Below are positions 1 to 10,031 of a stretch of 64,000 bases of DNA, in pieces (position 1 is the first letter of the stretch; each line of letters starts with the position of its first letter). A model generated the notes under the pieces. It made no database searches. It was not told the DNA's origin and worked only from the letters and a program-made list of their open reading frames with translations. A program made the translations under genes and the position numbers. This DNA is from Tomocerus qinae (Eukaryota > Arthropoda > Collembola > Entomobryomorpha > Tomoceridae): contig CM034546.1 of assembly GCA_020055645.1 (NCBI GenBank), positions 136,669,875 to 136,733,874 on the forward strand. Direction: 5' to 3'.

Positions 1-270
1 TACTCGAAGTTAAATTCCAAGACGGCTACACTTTACAGGCAGCTGATGGTGAATTGAATTCAAACAATTGTTATAATATAATTAATTAAATACCTAATTA
101 TTTAATTACATTAAATAGATCCAACTTATTTCCCTGGTCGTTGTGCGGAAATCATTTACGAGAGTAAGCCAATCGGAAAGCTGGGAGTTTTGCACCCGAA
201 GGTCATGGAAAACTTTGAGCTGACTTTGCCTTGCTCCGCCCTCGAGATCTCACTTGAACCTTTTATCTGA
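1..270 (+). CDS. FARSB: Phenylalanine--tRNA ligase beta subunit, C-terminal end (partial)
   Basis: The last two exons of the cytosolic phenylalanyl-tRNA synthetase beta subunit, which pairs with the alpha subunit and charges tRNA-Phe. Coding sequence runs from the window edge to 48, then a 70-bp GT-AG intron (49-118), then 119-270 ending in TGA. The final exon reads [20 protein letters not shown] and ends [13 protein letters not shown] recognise this as the end of eukaryotic FARSB, where the human protein has [30 protein letters not shown] and a terminal PFL. The phase-1 splice joins GCT-GAT-G to AT-CCA, giving [11 protein letters not shown] as in the family. Only about 66 residues lie in the window; the rest is upstream. 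Nothing looks broken. Confidence 0.95.
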
Positions 271-1118
271 TTCTTGAATAATTGTCAATACCGGATCAAT
301 TTTCAATAATGGCTTGTCATTTATTAAACTTTTGATTTACTAAATTATTTTTGTGTAGTTATTTTCATTTCCAGATCAGATTAAGGAAGGAACGTATGAG
401 TAACATCATTAAGTAACATCATTGATAGAAATTTTCATACTAATGTCATCCCTTGAATTCATTACCGTTGCTGTTTATCGAATGGAGTTTTAAAGAAATT
501 TTTAAGTCAGGTATCGAAAGCTTTACCCATATATTATAAATTGTAATACTTCAGCGAATTAAAATAACTATATAGATCAGTTTTTAAAAGCTTTGTTGAC
601 GAATAACTCCACTATCCTGTCAAATATTATGCCATAAAATGAGAAGGTATAGTTATTGGTTATATTAAAAATAGATTGGAAGTATCTGTGCAGCTAAAGA
701 CAGATATAGATCATTTGTTGCGCCTCAAATTTCAGGCCGCAGCCCTTATTCTTCAAAAACATGTTTGTCTATCTATGTTTAGACAACCTAAAAATACATT
801 TAGATTTGATGCCAACTTAATTTTTAATAGAATGTGAGATATACGACGAAATTTCAGTGTCATTTTTGGATCAACACTACTATTTAAATGCAGCGATTTA
901 ATTCTCAGCTAAAATATCGATTTCGAGAAGAAAAACTGTTGACATAACGTAAGTAAATCAAAAACCTTTTTACCTTATTTATTTGGGGTCAACATATTTT
1001 TATTTGCATTGTATGTACATAGAATAGGTTTTGTTAATTTAAAACGGAAATAATGGATGCAATAATTTTTTTCGTAATGGTTTTTGATGGACTTGTATTA
1101 TTTCTTTGCTTCAATAAG
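271..1118. other. Intergenic, no gene seen
   Basis: AT-rich DNA between the FARSB stop and the end of the receptor gene on the other strand. The first part must hold the FARSB 3' UTR. I see no convincing exon, RNA gene or repeat; the short + strand reading frame from 1053 overlaps the last receptor exon antisense. Confidence 0.6.
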
Positions 1119-2393
1119 TTAAAACGTAAACAGCATTTCGGATACACCTTTGGTGAGCGACATGGAAAAATTAATAATCTTTTGTCTTTTTACAAAAGAA
1201 TAAGTGCCAATGTATATTTTATTTTCTCTGAAGGATTTCCGATGTCGTTTCAAGAGTTGCTGGTCTTGGTCTGAATATTTCCACGAGTTGAGATATGTAC
1301 TGGAGCAATGATAAAGAGTTGACGTGCTCCATAAAACGGTACCCCACATGCTGCAAACATACAAAGAGCTCAAGAACCAAGCTACAGTTGCAATACCACC
1401 GAATTCTTTATTTTTCCGGATGACCAAGAAAATCGATACGTAAGCCACCCTCTTGGCCAAAATCTGCACGAAGAACAAAATCCGCGAGTAGCGATCGTTA
1501 AATATCTTGACCAGAATGGTTAAACCAATATGGACTTTGCAAAAATTCTCGACTGTTCTTAACGATGAGTTTGTCTCATACTTCCTTTCTTTACAACTAT
1601 AGTACAGAATACAAAATTAGACTGTAAATCCTAGTAAAGTATTACAAAATTTACAATATGATAGCTTACGTAATTTCTCGTGAAATTTTCATATGTTGGA
1701 TTAGAAATAGAGTCACGAAAGTTAAATGGATCCAAATTTGTGCTGTGATGCACAGAATGAGCCAAAATTGAGAGTCCATTTAAAATCCACACGAGCCCGT
1801 ACCAACCGCTATTCTCCTCTAATAAGGATGTAAAAGTTATTGGATAGGATGGATACATCTGATGAACAGAAGTCATCACTGACGGCCATATGACTATCCA
1901 AATGGTTGAAAATTCCAAAGATTTTTCTATGGACATTTTTCTTGACTGGTGCAGAAGGAAGTTTTCTGTCAAATATTCCATTTTATTAAATAGTATTTAT
2001 TATTTTTAAATATAGTAATTTACCGTCAAAATATTTGCAGAAATTCATGCTGAGATTGATCTGGTGACCGAAACCTGCAGTGTCAATTAGCATCGCATAC
2101 GTCAGACAAGTTGTACATGATATGGCGATGGACAACACTATACACATCGAGGCTCCAAGAAAACCATTTGGTTTCGTTGCTTCTCCAATCGCCCTGATCA
2201 AAATGTACAGCAGATACAAATGAACAAAAATATTGTACAAGAACCATTTGAATTTTGCAATTTTAGAAGACGAAAGTTCGACTGTCCTAGATTTTTTATT
2301 CCATGAGTAAGGCGAACCGCCGAAAACACTGCAAAACTTGATAATTTGTACAAGTCCACTAAATCTTCCTGAATTATCTCGGCCCATGTTCAC
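1119..2393 (-). CDS. Gustatory-receptor-like 7TM chemosensory receptor
   Basis: Three exons: 2024-2393, 1670-1965 and about 1119-1580, joined by GT-AG introns, give about 375 residues, the usual insect GR/OR size. Exon 1 carries a hydrophilic N-terminus with SPYSWNKK, then membrane segments around FLYNIFVHLYLLYILI and SMCIVLSIAISC. Exon 2 has TTFTSLLEENSGW-type loop sequence and VWILNGLSILAH. Exon 3 holds IATVAWFLSSLYVCSMWGTV and a tail of the form RKSFRENKIYIGTYSFV, which resembles the end of arthropod GRs (short cytoplasmic loop, then G-x-Y/F before the last helix). The intron 1 phase (GAC-G/AA) and the exon 2 end (TAC/GTAAGC) fit well. The exon 3 acceptor (GGAAG before TATGAG) is chosen on phase and has a poor pyrimidine tract, so it is the weakest join. 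Ligand unknown. Confidence 0.6.
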
Positions 2394-3653
2394 TAATCTA
2401 ATTTTTATTTCACCGGCTGCTTGTCAAAATGTCATTATTTAGTGTTTTGTTTCGTTTTCAAAGGTCAAAATTTTGTTTCAAATTTTTTTATGCTAAACTA
2501 CGCTTCATGTTTTTCGTTACCTTAACTTGCCACAGGTCCTTGAATCAGTTTTCGGGCACAGTTGGCACAAACGTCTATGTTTTAACTTAAAATTGTTGTC
2601 AACGTGAAACTTTAGAGTTACTTCTGTAACCTTGTAGTATTGTAATTGTAAGCCATATATGTAACTAAAATTATATGATAACGTAAACAACAGTGTAGTG
2701 GTTTAATAGACACCTCGGAAACATTCACTGTGTTGTTTGTCTCCTACTAGAAATTACCAGGAAAACATGTTTTCGCCTTTATTCGTAAAATGTTAAGGTA
2801 AACTGAAGTGAGTGAAACACCTTTGATATGTAATTGACAATAAGTGCCACATTTTGAACACAGTAGCGTATATATTTCCTGCAATCCAATGTCATAAAAT
2901 ATTCTAGCCAACTTATTATTATATGCCTTCATCCATCACTGACCCATTTCATGTTTCCTGAATTAATGATTTACAATTTTGAAGACCTTTATTGTGATGT
3001 GAATGTCTAATATGTAACTATCGAATTCCTAGGAAAAGGTTTAAAATGCGTAATTTACCTTAGGCCGACATAGAAAAATATATTCTCTAGTCCTTTTAGA
3101 TATAAGATCCTATCCTACCTTATATCACTTAGTAAAGCTGTTCCGGGAGTCATGCAAGTAAACCCTCGCGGCTTGAGCGGTAGCCTAGCTCTACTAATCA
3201 ATAGTAGTAGCCGTGCTCTACCCCTAACACACACACATACTACCTTACATTTAAAAAAATAATCGCCCAAGCGTTAAGGGAAACAATAATAATAATATTA
3301 TAGTAATAGATATAGATAGAAGAAAGATATAATGGGAAATGTAGTGTTGTAATCCATTTAAAAATAAATTAAAAATAAATAAAAGTTTGTAATTTTTTAT
3401 TATATCAGCATTTATTCGTTATCAGGTAATAAGACATTTATAAAAATTGGCCATTATATTATTCTTTACAATCTGTATTATTAAATAAATTGCATTTTTT
3501 TATAAATTTAGAGTCATATTGTATTGTATGTACTACTTAAACATACGAAAATTATAAATTTTCTGGCTATATAATAATGTTTAAATGTCTGAATTTTCAG
3601 TTGGATTGTTCTTTCTCAACTAAGCCAAGCAATACGGAAAAAGCAAGAAAAAA
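2394..3653. other. Intergenic, low-complexity stretches
   Basis: No gene recognised. A 61-codon frame on the - strand (2747-2932) has no recognisable domain. Around 3170-3240 there is a short GC-richer patch with a small dyad (CTACTAATCAATAGTAGTAG) followed by an (AC)n run, then A/T-rich simple sequence to 3420. Confidence 0.5.
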
Positions 3654-3668
3654 TTAATGTGATTGACT
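3613..3668. repeat. Tail-of-gene repeat, copy 1
   Basis: About 55 bp covering the last codons, stop and 3' flank of the small secreted gene (motifs CTCAACTAAGCCAAG and GCAATACGGAAAAAGC). It matches 4299-4363 in the same orientation, about 690 bp away. Confidence 0.8.
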
Positions 3669-4208
3669 ATGTATGTTCGGATTGTTGATAAGGTGACTGA
3701 TTTTATCCCCAAACAAAGATTGGAGGCGTTTGTACCAATTTCGGCTACTGTAATCTTGACTGACTTTATTGGCCACAGCCTCTAGAAGTTTCTGCTGACT
3801 CAGAGAGCTATTGACACCTCGAAGGGATTTGTATTCAACCTCGGCAGCTTCGTTCATCTTTCGCACAGCTTGAACGAATAACTCTTTATCTGATGTACTC
3901 ATTTGGCTAATTTTATTGGCCAGTTTTTCATTCAGCTTCACGTCGAAAGAAAGTGGAAGAAGAGAAAGTACTTCCTGCATCTAAAATGTACAGAAAATTC
4001 AAACAAATGTTTATACTGATTAAAAAATTAATAAATTTACATAATTACAGGTACGTCATATAATTTAACAGACAAGTCTTACCCGGTTGGTTGACGCCGT
4101 GACGCTTCTTTTGCTCTTACATAGCTAGATACCACCATTTTGTTCACATGCGCTTACTAAGCTTGTTAATGCTAGAATTGCAAAAATAATCAAGCAGAAT
4201 TGTGACAT
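3654..4208 (-). CDS. Small secreted helical protein, unknown function
   Basis: Two exons: 4158-4208 and 3654-3980. Exon 1 encodes a signal peptide, MSQFCLIIFAILALTSL, and ends at a strong GTAAGC donor in phase 0. Exon 2 starts after TTTTAG and encodes 108 residues rich in K, E, L and S, predicted mostly helical, ending in NNPNIHSQSH. Total about 125 residues. Donors a few codons further on (after CEQNG) would lengthen the signal region but give phase 1, which does not fit exon 2. I do not recognise the family. A degenerate copy of its last codons and 3' flank lies at 4299-4363, so the gene has been partly duplicated. Function unknown; export is inferred only from the signal peptide. Confidence 0.55.
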
Positions 4209-4298
4209 TTTTATTTTCTTTTTAAGAATCAAATGAATTTATAGAAGCCAGCGAACTCTCCAAATGTAGCCTGGTTAGACTTGACAATTTATACCATT

Positions 4299-4363
4299 TT
4301 CTCAACTAAGCCAAGAAAAATAAGCAATACGGAAAAAGCAAGAAAAAATTAATGTGGTTGATT
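4299..4363. repeat. Tail-of-gene repeat, copy 2 (duplication relic)
   Basis: Near-identical to 3613-3668 with a roughly 8-bp insertion (AAAAATAA) after CCAAG. It lies just upstream of the secreted gene's ATG and looks like the remains of a second, older copy of that gene. No signal peptide or body of the gene survives downstream of it. Confidence 0.75.
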
Positions 4364-5938
4364 AAGCATAATGTCTGTTAACGAATTCAGTGCAAGTAGG
4401 TAGTTAAAAATGATCCAGGAAAGATGAAAAATGAAAGCGAAAATTAATTTGATTTTATTCCTGTTTCTGGAATTTAGTTCAAGTAGACAATTTAAATCAC
4501 ATCCTAAAACTCTTGGTATATAATATATAGAATTAACAATCATATACATTTTTGATACCTAAATTCTGAATGATAAAAAGTTCTACGAAATCCACCAAGT
4601 TGACCAATTTTGTAAAACCGGATTTTTCTTCTTTACGTACTTTTGACGTAATGAACCAATTCTCTAAGAACTTGTATTTATTATTATTTATAAGTTTAAT
4701 AAAGTTAACTATATAGTACATTTGAATATAACTTTTGTTGAGATAAGAGCTGTTAGTATTAGTGAGGAAGGAAAGGGAAAATTCTAAGGATGAAGGAAAT
4801 GAGGTTATTATTATTCTACTTTGTTATTAATATTTAGCAGAGAAGCAATTTAAAGTCTACGAGGAAGTGCGTTGCAACTCAGATAATCAGAAAATGAAAT
4901 AACCCCCGAGTTGACATCCTAGCCCTAGCCATAAGAGGTACAATGGGTTATATAATTGATCCCACATCCACAATCAGGATTGAAACTTATATAGGACAAA
5001 CTGAGGTAAAGTGAATGTTGAAAAGAAGTCAATCTATGAGCTAATTGAGCCATAATGTATTCAATACTTCATTAGTAAGTACAAATTAACTAATTATAGA
5101 CACGTTATTCGAATGATGATTGCGTCACGTGGTACAATTCCATCATTTTTTAAAAAAGAATTCCGTAAACGATTTTTAATGTCTAAAGATAGTTAAAAGC
5201 AATGCACTATCTGCGATTAGAAGTTAAAGTATAATACTTCACAACCACTTATTTAGTCCCAACTTAAACTGTATATTATATAAAATAAATTTATATTCTT
5301 TGATTGAAAATAGTTAACAATTTTATTATTTTTTTGATTAATCATACTATTTTGTAGTTTGAAACTTATTACTGTGTCGTTATTGTCAAACTTTAAATGT
5401 AGAGTCAGTAGACCTAACTAAGTCATACTACATTAAAGTATAAACCATTATATAATATTACCAATATTCTGTCTATGTCATAATTGCCATACTAGCTATG
5501 ACTATGACAGTAATAAATATAAATGTACCCAAATTTTTTTCTGCCTACGGCCCTGGTTGCCACTATAGTGGTTGTAGCTGTGTCGCCGCTGATATTATGC
5601 TAATGCCGCTAACCCCCGATACCTCCCAACAGCAACAGCGGCAACGAAGTACCGCTCTAAAATTCAGCCCTTATATTGGTACTCAGTCAAAGTCAATAGT
5701 ACTTGTCATTAATAATAATAAAAAATTACACAAATACAACTTAATAATTGATTTTCCTGATAACAATTGCGATTACTTCATTTATTAATCTTTTCCGATA
5801 CTGGTCAAACATAATAATATAATGCTAATAAACATTTGCAAGAAGTTAACTTGCACTTTTGCTTACAGTTATATGTTTAGTATCTTGGACAGGAATTCTC
5901 GTTTTGGATTGAAACCTAGAACTGGAGATGGAATAAAA
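4364..5938. other. Intergenic with a decayed retroelement fragment
   Basis: No intact gene. At 4901-5090 a broken reading frame resembles the C-terminal region of non-LTR retroelement polyproteins (listed separately). A 96-codon frame at 5498-5788 has no recognisable domain and is probably chance. The rest is AT-rich. Confidence 0.5.
4901..5090 (+). mobile_element. Decayed non-LTR retroelement polyprotein fragment
   Basis: The + strand reads PRVDILALAIRG, GYIIDPT and RIETYIGQTEVK, then a stop; a +1 frame change continues EKKSIYELIEP and, after another stop, CIQYFISKYK. The order DI-AL / YIIDPT-R-ET / EK-IY / Y resembles the C-terminal domain after the reverse transcriptase in several arthropod LINE-like ORFs. 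This is recognition by eye only; stops and a frameshift show it is dead. Confidence 0.4.
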
Positions 5939-7021
5939 TTAAAATTTTATTTTTCGATTCTTGGTTTTAATATTGACGGAATTCGGAGGTGGAGTATCAT
6001 TATTTTCGTTTTCGACTTCAACATCAGACTTCCTTTTCATGCTTTTACTGACTATTAAAGACAGAACATTCATATTTTCTGGCTCATATTCAGTAGATAC
6101 AAAAGGATTGTTCAATCGACTTGCGATTGCGGACACATCTGTCGTTTGTCCACCTTCGGATTTCGATGGACAGTCTTTTCTAAGATGCGTTACTGCTCCA
6201 CAATCCCCACATGTACCACCACTAGGATAAATTCCTTTAGAATTGTCTGGACACTGCCTTGCTATATGTCCAGATTTTGAGCAGATGAAACATGTGGCAA
6301 ATGAAAATTTCTCTCCCTACATAAGGAACAACCAAAACTTTTATAATACATTATTAATCACCAAATAAGTTATACCGTTAAAAACAATCAGCTGACATAC
6401 TTTTCTTTTGCACTTTCTTGATGTATGTTCGGTTGACCCACACTTGAAACATATTTCTCCCATGTCATCGGCTTCAGCTGATTTTCCAGGATCCTGATTG
6501 TCCACCTTTTTAGGGCAGTCAGAAAGAATGTGTCCAAATTGTCGGCAGCTAAAACAAATTTTATCTCTTCTACGTTTTCCTGCCTTTTCTGCTCTTCTCC
6601 TTTCGTTTTGCACTGCGTCCATAATTTCTTTGCGAGATAAACCTTGAGCTTGTAATTTTTTCTGGAGATCTTGTAGTCTTTTTGCATCTTCCGGAGGAAC
6701 CCAAAATTGACCAAATATCTTGACTAATTTAGACTTGCCGAATCCTTTCAAATTTTTATTTTGTATCTCACTATCGCCATCCCCAGGTTTTGTAGGCCTT
6801 TCTCCTAAGGGGGTAAAATTTGACGATATTTCTTCCTCCCTGCGATTAAAAGACCTTTTTCCGCCGCCGTGCTTTCTGTCCCCTTGAAAACGCTTGTTCT
6901 TGAAGTTTTTACTCTTCGCAGGCGTCGATTTTAAGTCTTTCCAAGCCGTTGGTTCATCTGCAACACGCTGGTGGGTGCTTTTTCCTCGAGCGTACCTCAT
7001 ACTTCTTGATTTGTTAAACAA
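5939..7021 (-). CDS. ZCCHC9: Zinc finger CCHC domain-containing protein 9
   Basis: Two exons, 6401-7021 and 5939-6316, with an 84-bp phase-0 intron (AAA/GTATGT ... TGTAG/GGAGAG), giving 332 residues. Four CCHC zinc knuckles are visible: CFSCRQFGHILSDC (about 156-169), CFKCGSTEHTSRKC (about 190-203), CFICSKSGHIARQC (about 215-228) and CGDCGAVTHLRKDC (about 244-257). Spacing and the linkers CPDNSKGIYPSGG and CPKK match animal ZCCHC9, a nuclear/nucleolar RNA-binding protein with four such knuckles. The N-terminal 150 residues are basic and low complexity, with a helical KRLQDLQKKLQ segment and an RRRAEKAGKRRRDK stretch that could serve as a nuclear localisation signal. The intron falls between knuckles 2 and 3. 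Role inferred from orthology; the protein is longer than human ZCCHC9 (271 aa). Confidence 0.93.
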
Positions 7022-9210
7022 TTAGGTCCCATACACCAGAAAAGCTACTAGCTACAAACAGTAATTCAATTAGTGCATAATAATGAATAATAATGGTAAA
7101 TACCAAAAGTATAACTACAGCTGTCAGCAAATATTATGATTATTGTACACAGCAGTGCAAGTGCAGTTGATGATTTAGATTATCAACAATTGATGCATTT
7201 AACTGTTAACCTTTGAAATGACAAGAAGCGATTCGGATCGAGAGAGACTGAGGGATTGACTGCTGAGACTGGGACAATGACGATAAATGAGATAATAAAA
7301 TTTACTTTTTTACAAATGACAAAGCTCGTGTGTGTGTCTTGTTGCGTGATGATTCCTTTTTGATGAACCAAGCTCAATCTTAGAAAAAGAAGAGTGATGG
7401 TGACTGAATTGACTGATAAGTGTCCACCTTTTTATAATAAACTACTATTATAATATTTTTATGGTAAAAGGTGAATGTGATGTGAGAGGGCCTATAATGT
7501 TGAATGTCTCAACCTCAAGCACTCAAACACGTCTCAAAAAGTAAGTCATAAGTGAAAAAATTATTTGTAGAAATGCTGCATGCAGCACATTTATTTCAAA
7601 TAATACCGCTGCAGTAAACATCACAAGGTAAAACACCTGTATTGGAACGTGGGAATCGAAATTGTAAATAAATAATACTACGAATGTAAATAAATAATAC
7701 GAAATTACGCCCCAAATTCCCCAAATGCTCGTTTCTGAAATCCCACAATTTGTTAAAAAAAAGATTTAATACACTTAATTATCTCTTGAAGATTTTAAAT
7801 ATACAGTCATGTTTAGTTTCTTTAAATGACTGATTATAAAATTAAATTTATTGTTAATTAGGATCATCGAAGATTTTCTCTTGTGTTACCTAAATGAAAT
7901 AAACATAATGGTCAATTTTAGGGGTAAAACCGGTGGAATGTCATTTTGCCGCATACCCCCGTCGAGTGTGGGGAGGGTGAAAACGTGACCTTCAGGCCAT
8001 GTCCGATAAAGATCTAATGAAACATTGGGGGGTCACGTCTAAATATTCCGAGATATAGTGGGGCTGTGGGACAGAAATTTGCGCACCGTTATGTCAAATG
8101 TCCAATCCAACCTGTGACATCCTTTTAGAAATCACCCGTTAGCCAACAAAACATTTACCCGACCGCAACACAATAAGTTGATATATATGTCGTAGCCCGT
8201 GAGAGGACATGGGCTGTCACCGTGACAGGCTAGGCTACGAGAGTGGCATTTCATAGCCTAGGATTTGAGAGCACGTCATGTCAGGCTCTGAGGAGACGGT
8301 CAATTCCTTTATAATAGTTATCCTAATATACCTACAGCAAGCCGTAACAGAAAGTCGCCTGAGTAAAGGGGACTATGTTGGTGTGCACATTTTTGGTAGT
8401 AATTAAGGGTGGCTAATAGTGGAGGTTTAGCTCCTCCCACAAGTACATCAATGCTAGCAAAAGCAAAGCTAACTGCTCTGCACTAAAAATTAAATCCTTC
8501 CTTGGTATAAAGTAGTCCCTTTGGCACTCCAAATTCCGCCAACACAAAATTACATTTACCCTCGCACACAAACAACAGATTAGATAGATGACAATTCATA
8601 CTTTTATAGAATCCGGATATATTTTTAAACGGATCAAAAATCTGTAAGAAAGACGGAACTAGGACAGAAAACAAATATCTAGTTTGTTTTGAGTGTGCAC
8701 TGTAACCTGTAACTCTAGTTCCATACTTGTTTTGTGTACTCTGCCACTCTAGATTTGTGGGTCGTTCTCTGATGGTTTTGCTTATACATTTTTTCAAATT
8801 ACAGATGTTTATAATAGTGGACATAAATCAAAAAATAATCAACCGATTTCATTTCGGTAAATTTTGTGTTGATCCTCCAGGATTTGTCTGGAACATGTGG
8901 CTCTCAGATTTTTAAATTATTTGATTGTAATAAAAATACATCACAATATTGTCGTAGAAAATTTCCGCGCCCTTTTTCTATAAATTTTATTTTTTGAAAC
9001 CCTAATTATGACCCACTTGGTTTGTTTTTGAAAATTCGGAGGGCCACAAGTTCCAGGGAAATGTTTAATCTTTCCAACAATAGTCACCAAAATCTTGTAC
9101 GTGCAATATTACTTCAGATATTTTCACTTTCCTGAGATAGGAAATTAACATTACTGATACTCAACCTTAATGATGTGGCGAATAATAAAATCAAAAGGAA
9201 AACATACTCA
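7022..9210. other. Intergenic with an unexplained GC-richer island
   Basis: No gene recognised. 7920-8470 is clearly GC-richer than its surroundings and holds dyads (listed separately). A 113-codon frame on the - strand at 8483-8824 has mixed composition and no known motif; I do not call it a gene. Confidence 0.5.
8190..8246. other. Nested dyad in a GC-richer island
   Basis: TCGTAGCC near 8191 pairs with GGCTACGA near 8240, and inside it CTGTCACCGTGACAG is itself a near-perfect palindrome. The DNA or a transcript could fold into a branched hairpin. Nothing indicates a known RNA family. Confidence 0.5.
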
Positions 9211-9500
9211 ATTAATATTGTCTGTTATAATCAATACAAAATGAAATTCGTATAATATTGACCATAAAAATCAACAAAAAATTTAAATTGATTAATATTG
9301 ACTATCAAATTCAATATTAATTCAAAATTGATTAATAGTGAATATCAATTTCAAAGCAAAATCAAAATTGACTAATATTGACTACCAATTTGAAAACGAA
9401 ATCAAAATTGATTAATATTAACTATCAATTTGAAAACGAAATCAAAATTGATTAATATTAACTATCACGATCAAAAGAAAACCAAAAAAAATTAATGCTA
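9211..9500. repeat. 40-bp tandem repeat, about 7 diverged copies
   Basis: Units of the form AAAATTGATTAATATTAACT followed by ATCAATTTGAAAACGAAATC, exactly 40 bp between the best copies at 9365, 9405 and 9445, decaying towards both ends. AT-rich minisatellite with no coding potential. Confidence 0.85.
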
Positions 9501-9699
9501 CTATCAAAATAAATAGGATTTAAAAAATGTAATTTTGCCTATAAAATTGAATTCAAATTCAAAATAAATAAATTTTGATCTTAAAGAAGGCAATTTCTTG
9601 CTTTTATTCCTATACAATATTTTACACTATATTTATCTAACAATTTATAGAAAATACAATTGAAGTTTTTAATGACCGATTTTCTACTTTGACTATTAA

Positions 9700-9880
9700 A
9701 ATGAAGACAAAGTGAGCGCGTGGAATCTTGGTCACCAGTGGACCAAGTGGCAGTGATCTATAGGCATTGTTTTCGCCAAGTTTGGTCAAAATCTATTATT
9801 GCGTTCGAAAGTTATCGTGTTCACTAACGGACGGACGGAATGTGCGGTTCTATAAGCTGCCTTATTCAGACGAGCTAAAA
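9700..9880. repeat. Dispersed-repeat-like fragment with GGAC microsatellite
   Basis: A GC-richer patch with CTAACGGACGGACGGAA at about 9825-9841, preceded by CGTTCGAAAGTTATCG. Similar GGAC/GTCC tracts recur near 22190, 48730, 54690 and 55600, which suggests remnants of dispersed elements; no open frame or terminal repeat is seen. Confidence 0.35.
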
Positions 9881-10031
9881 TGGCAGGTTATTGTCAATTT
9901 AACATATTAATGGATTTAATAATCCATAGAAATTTATTTATATTCAAATGAAGACAAAAATTTTTGGCACGAAAAGTAATGTCATTTGGTTATAATTAAC
10001 ATTAACTGGCATGTAAATATACTGCAATTTC

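Noticed and set aside
5498-5788. 96-codon + strand frame with a Gln run
   Set aside because: No domain, no splice context, no homologue recognised; probably chance.
6388-6714. 108-codon frame on the same strand as ZCCHC9
   Set aside because: Alternative frame inside ZCCHC9 exon 1; the frame with four CCHC knuckles is the real one.
8483-8824. 113-codon - strand frame
   Set aside because: Stop-free but without signal peptide, domain or splice context; left as unannotated.
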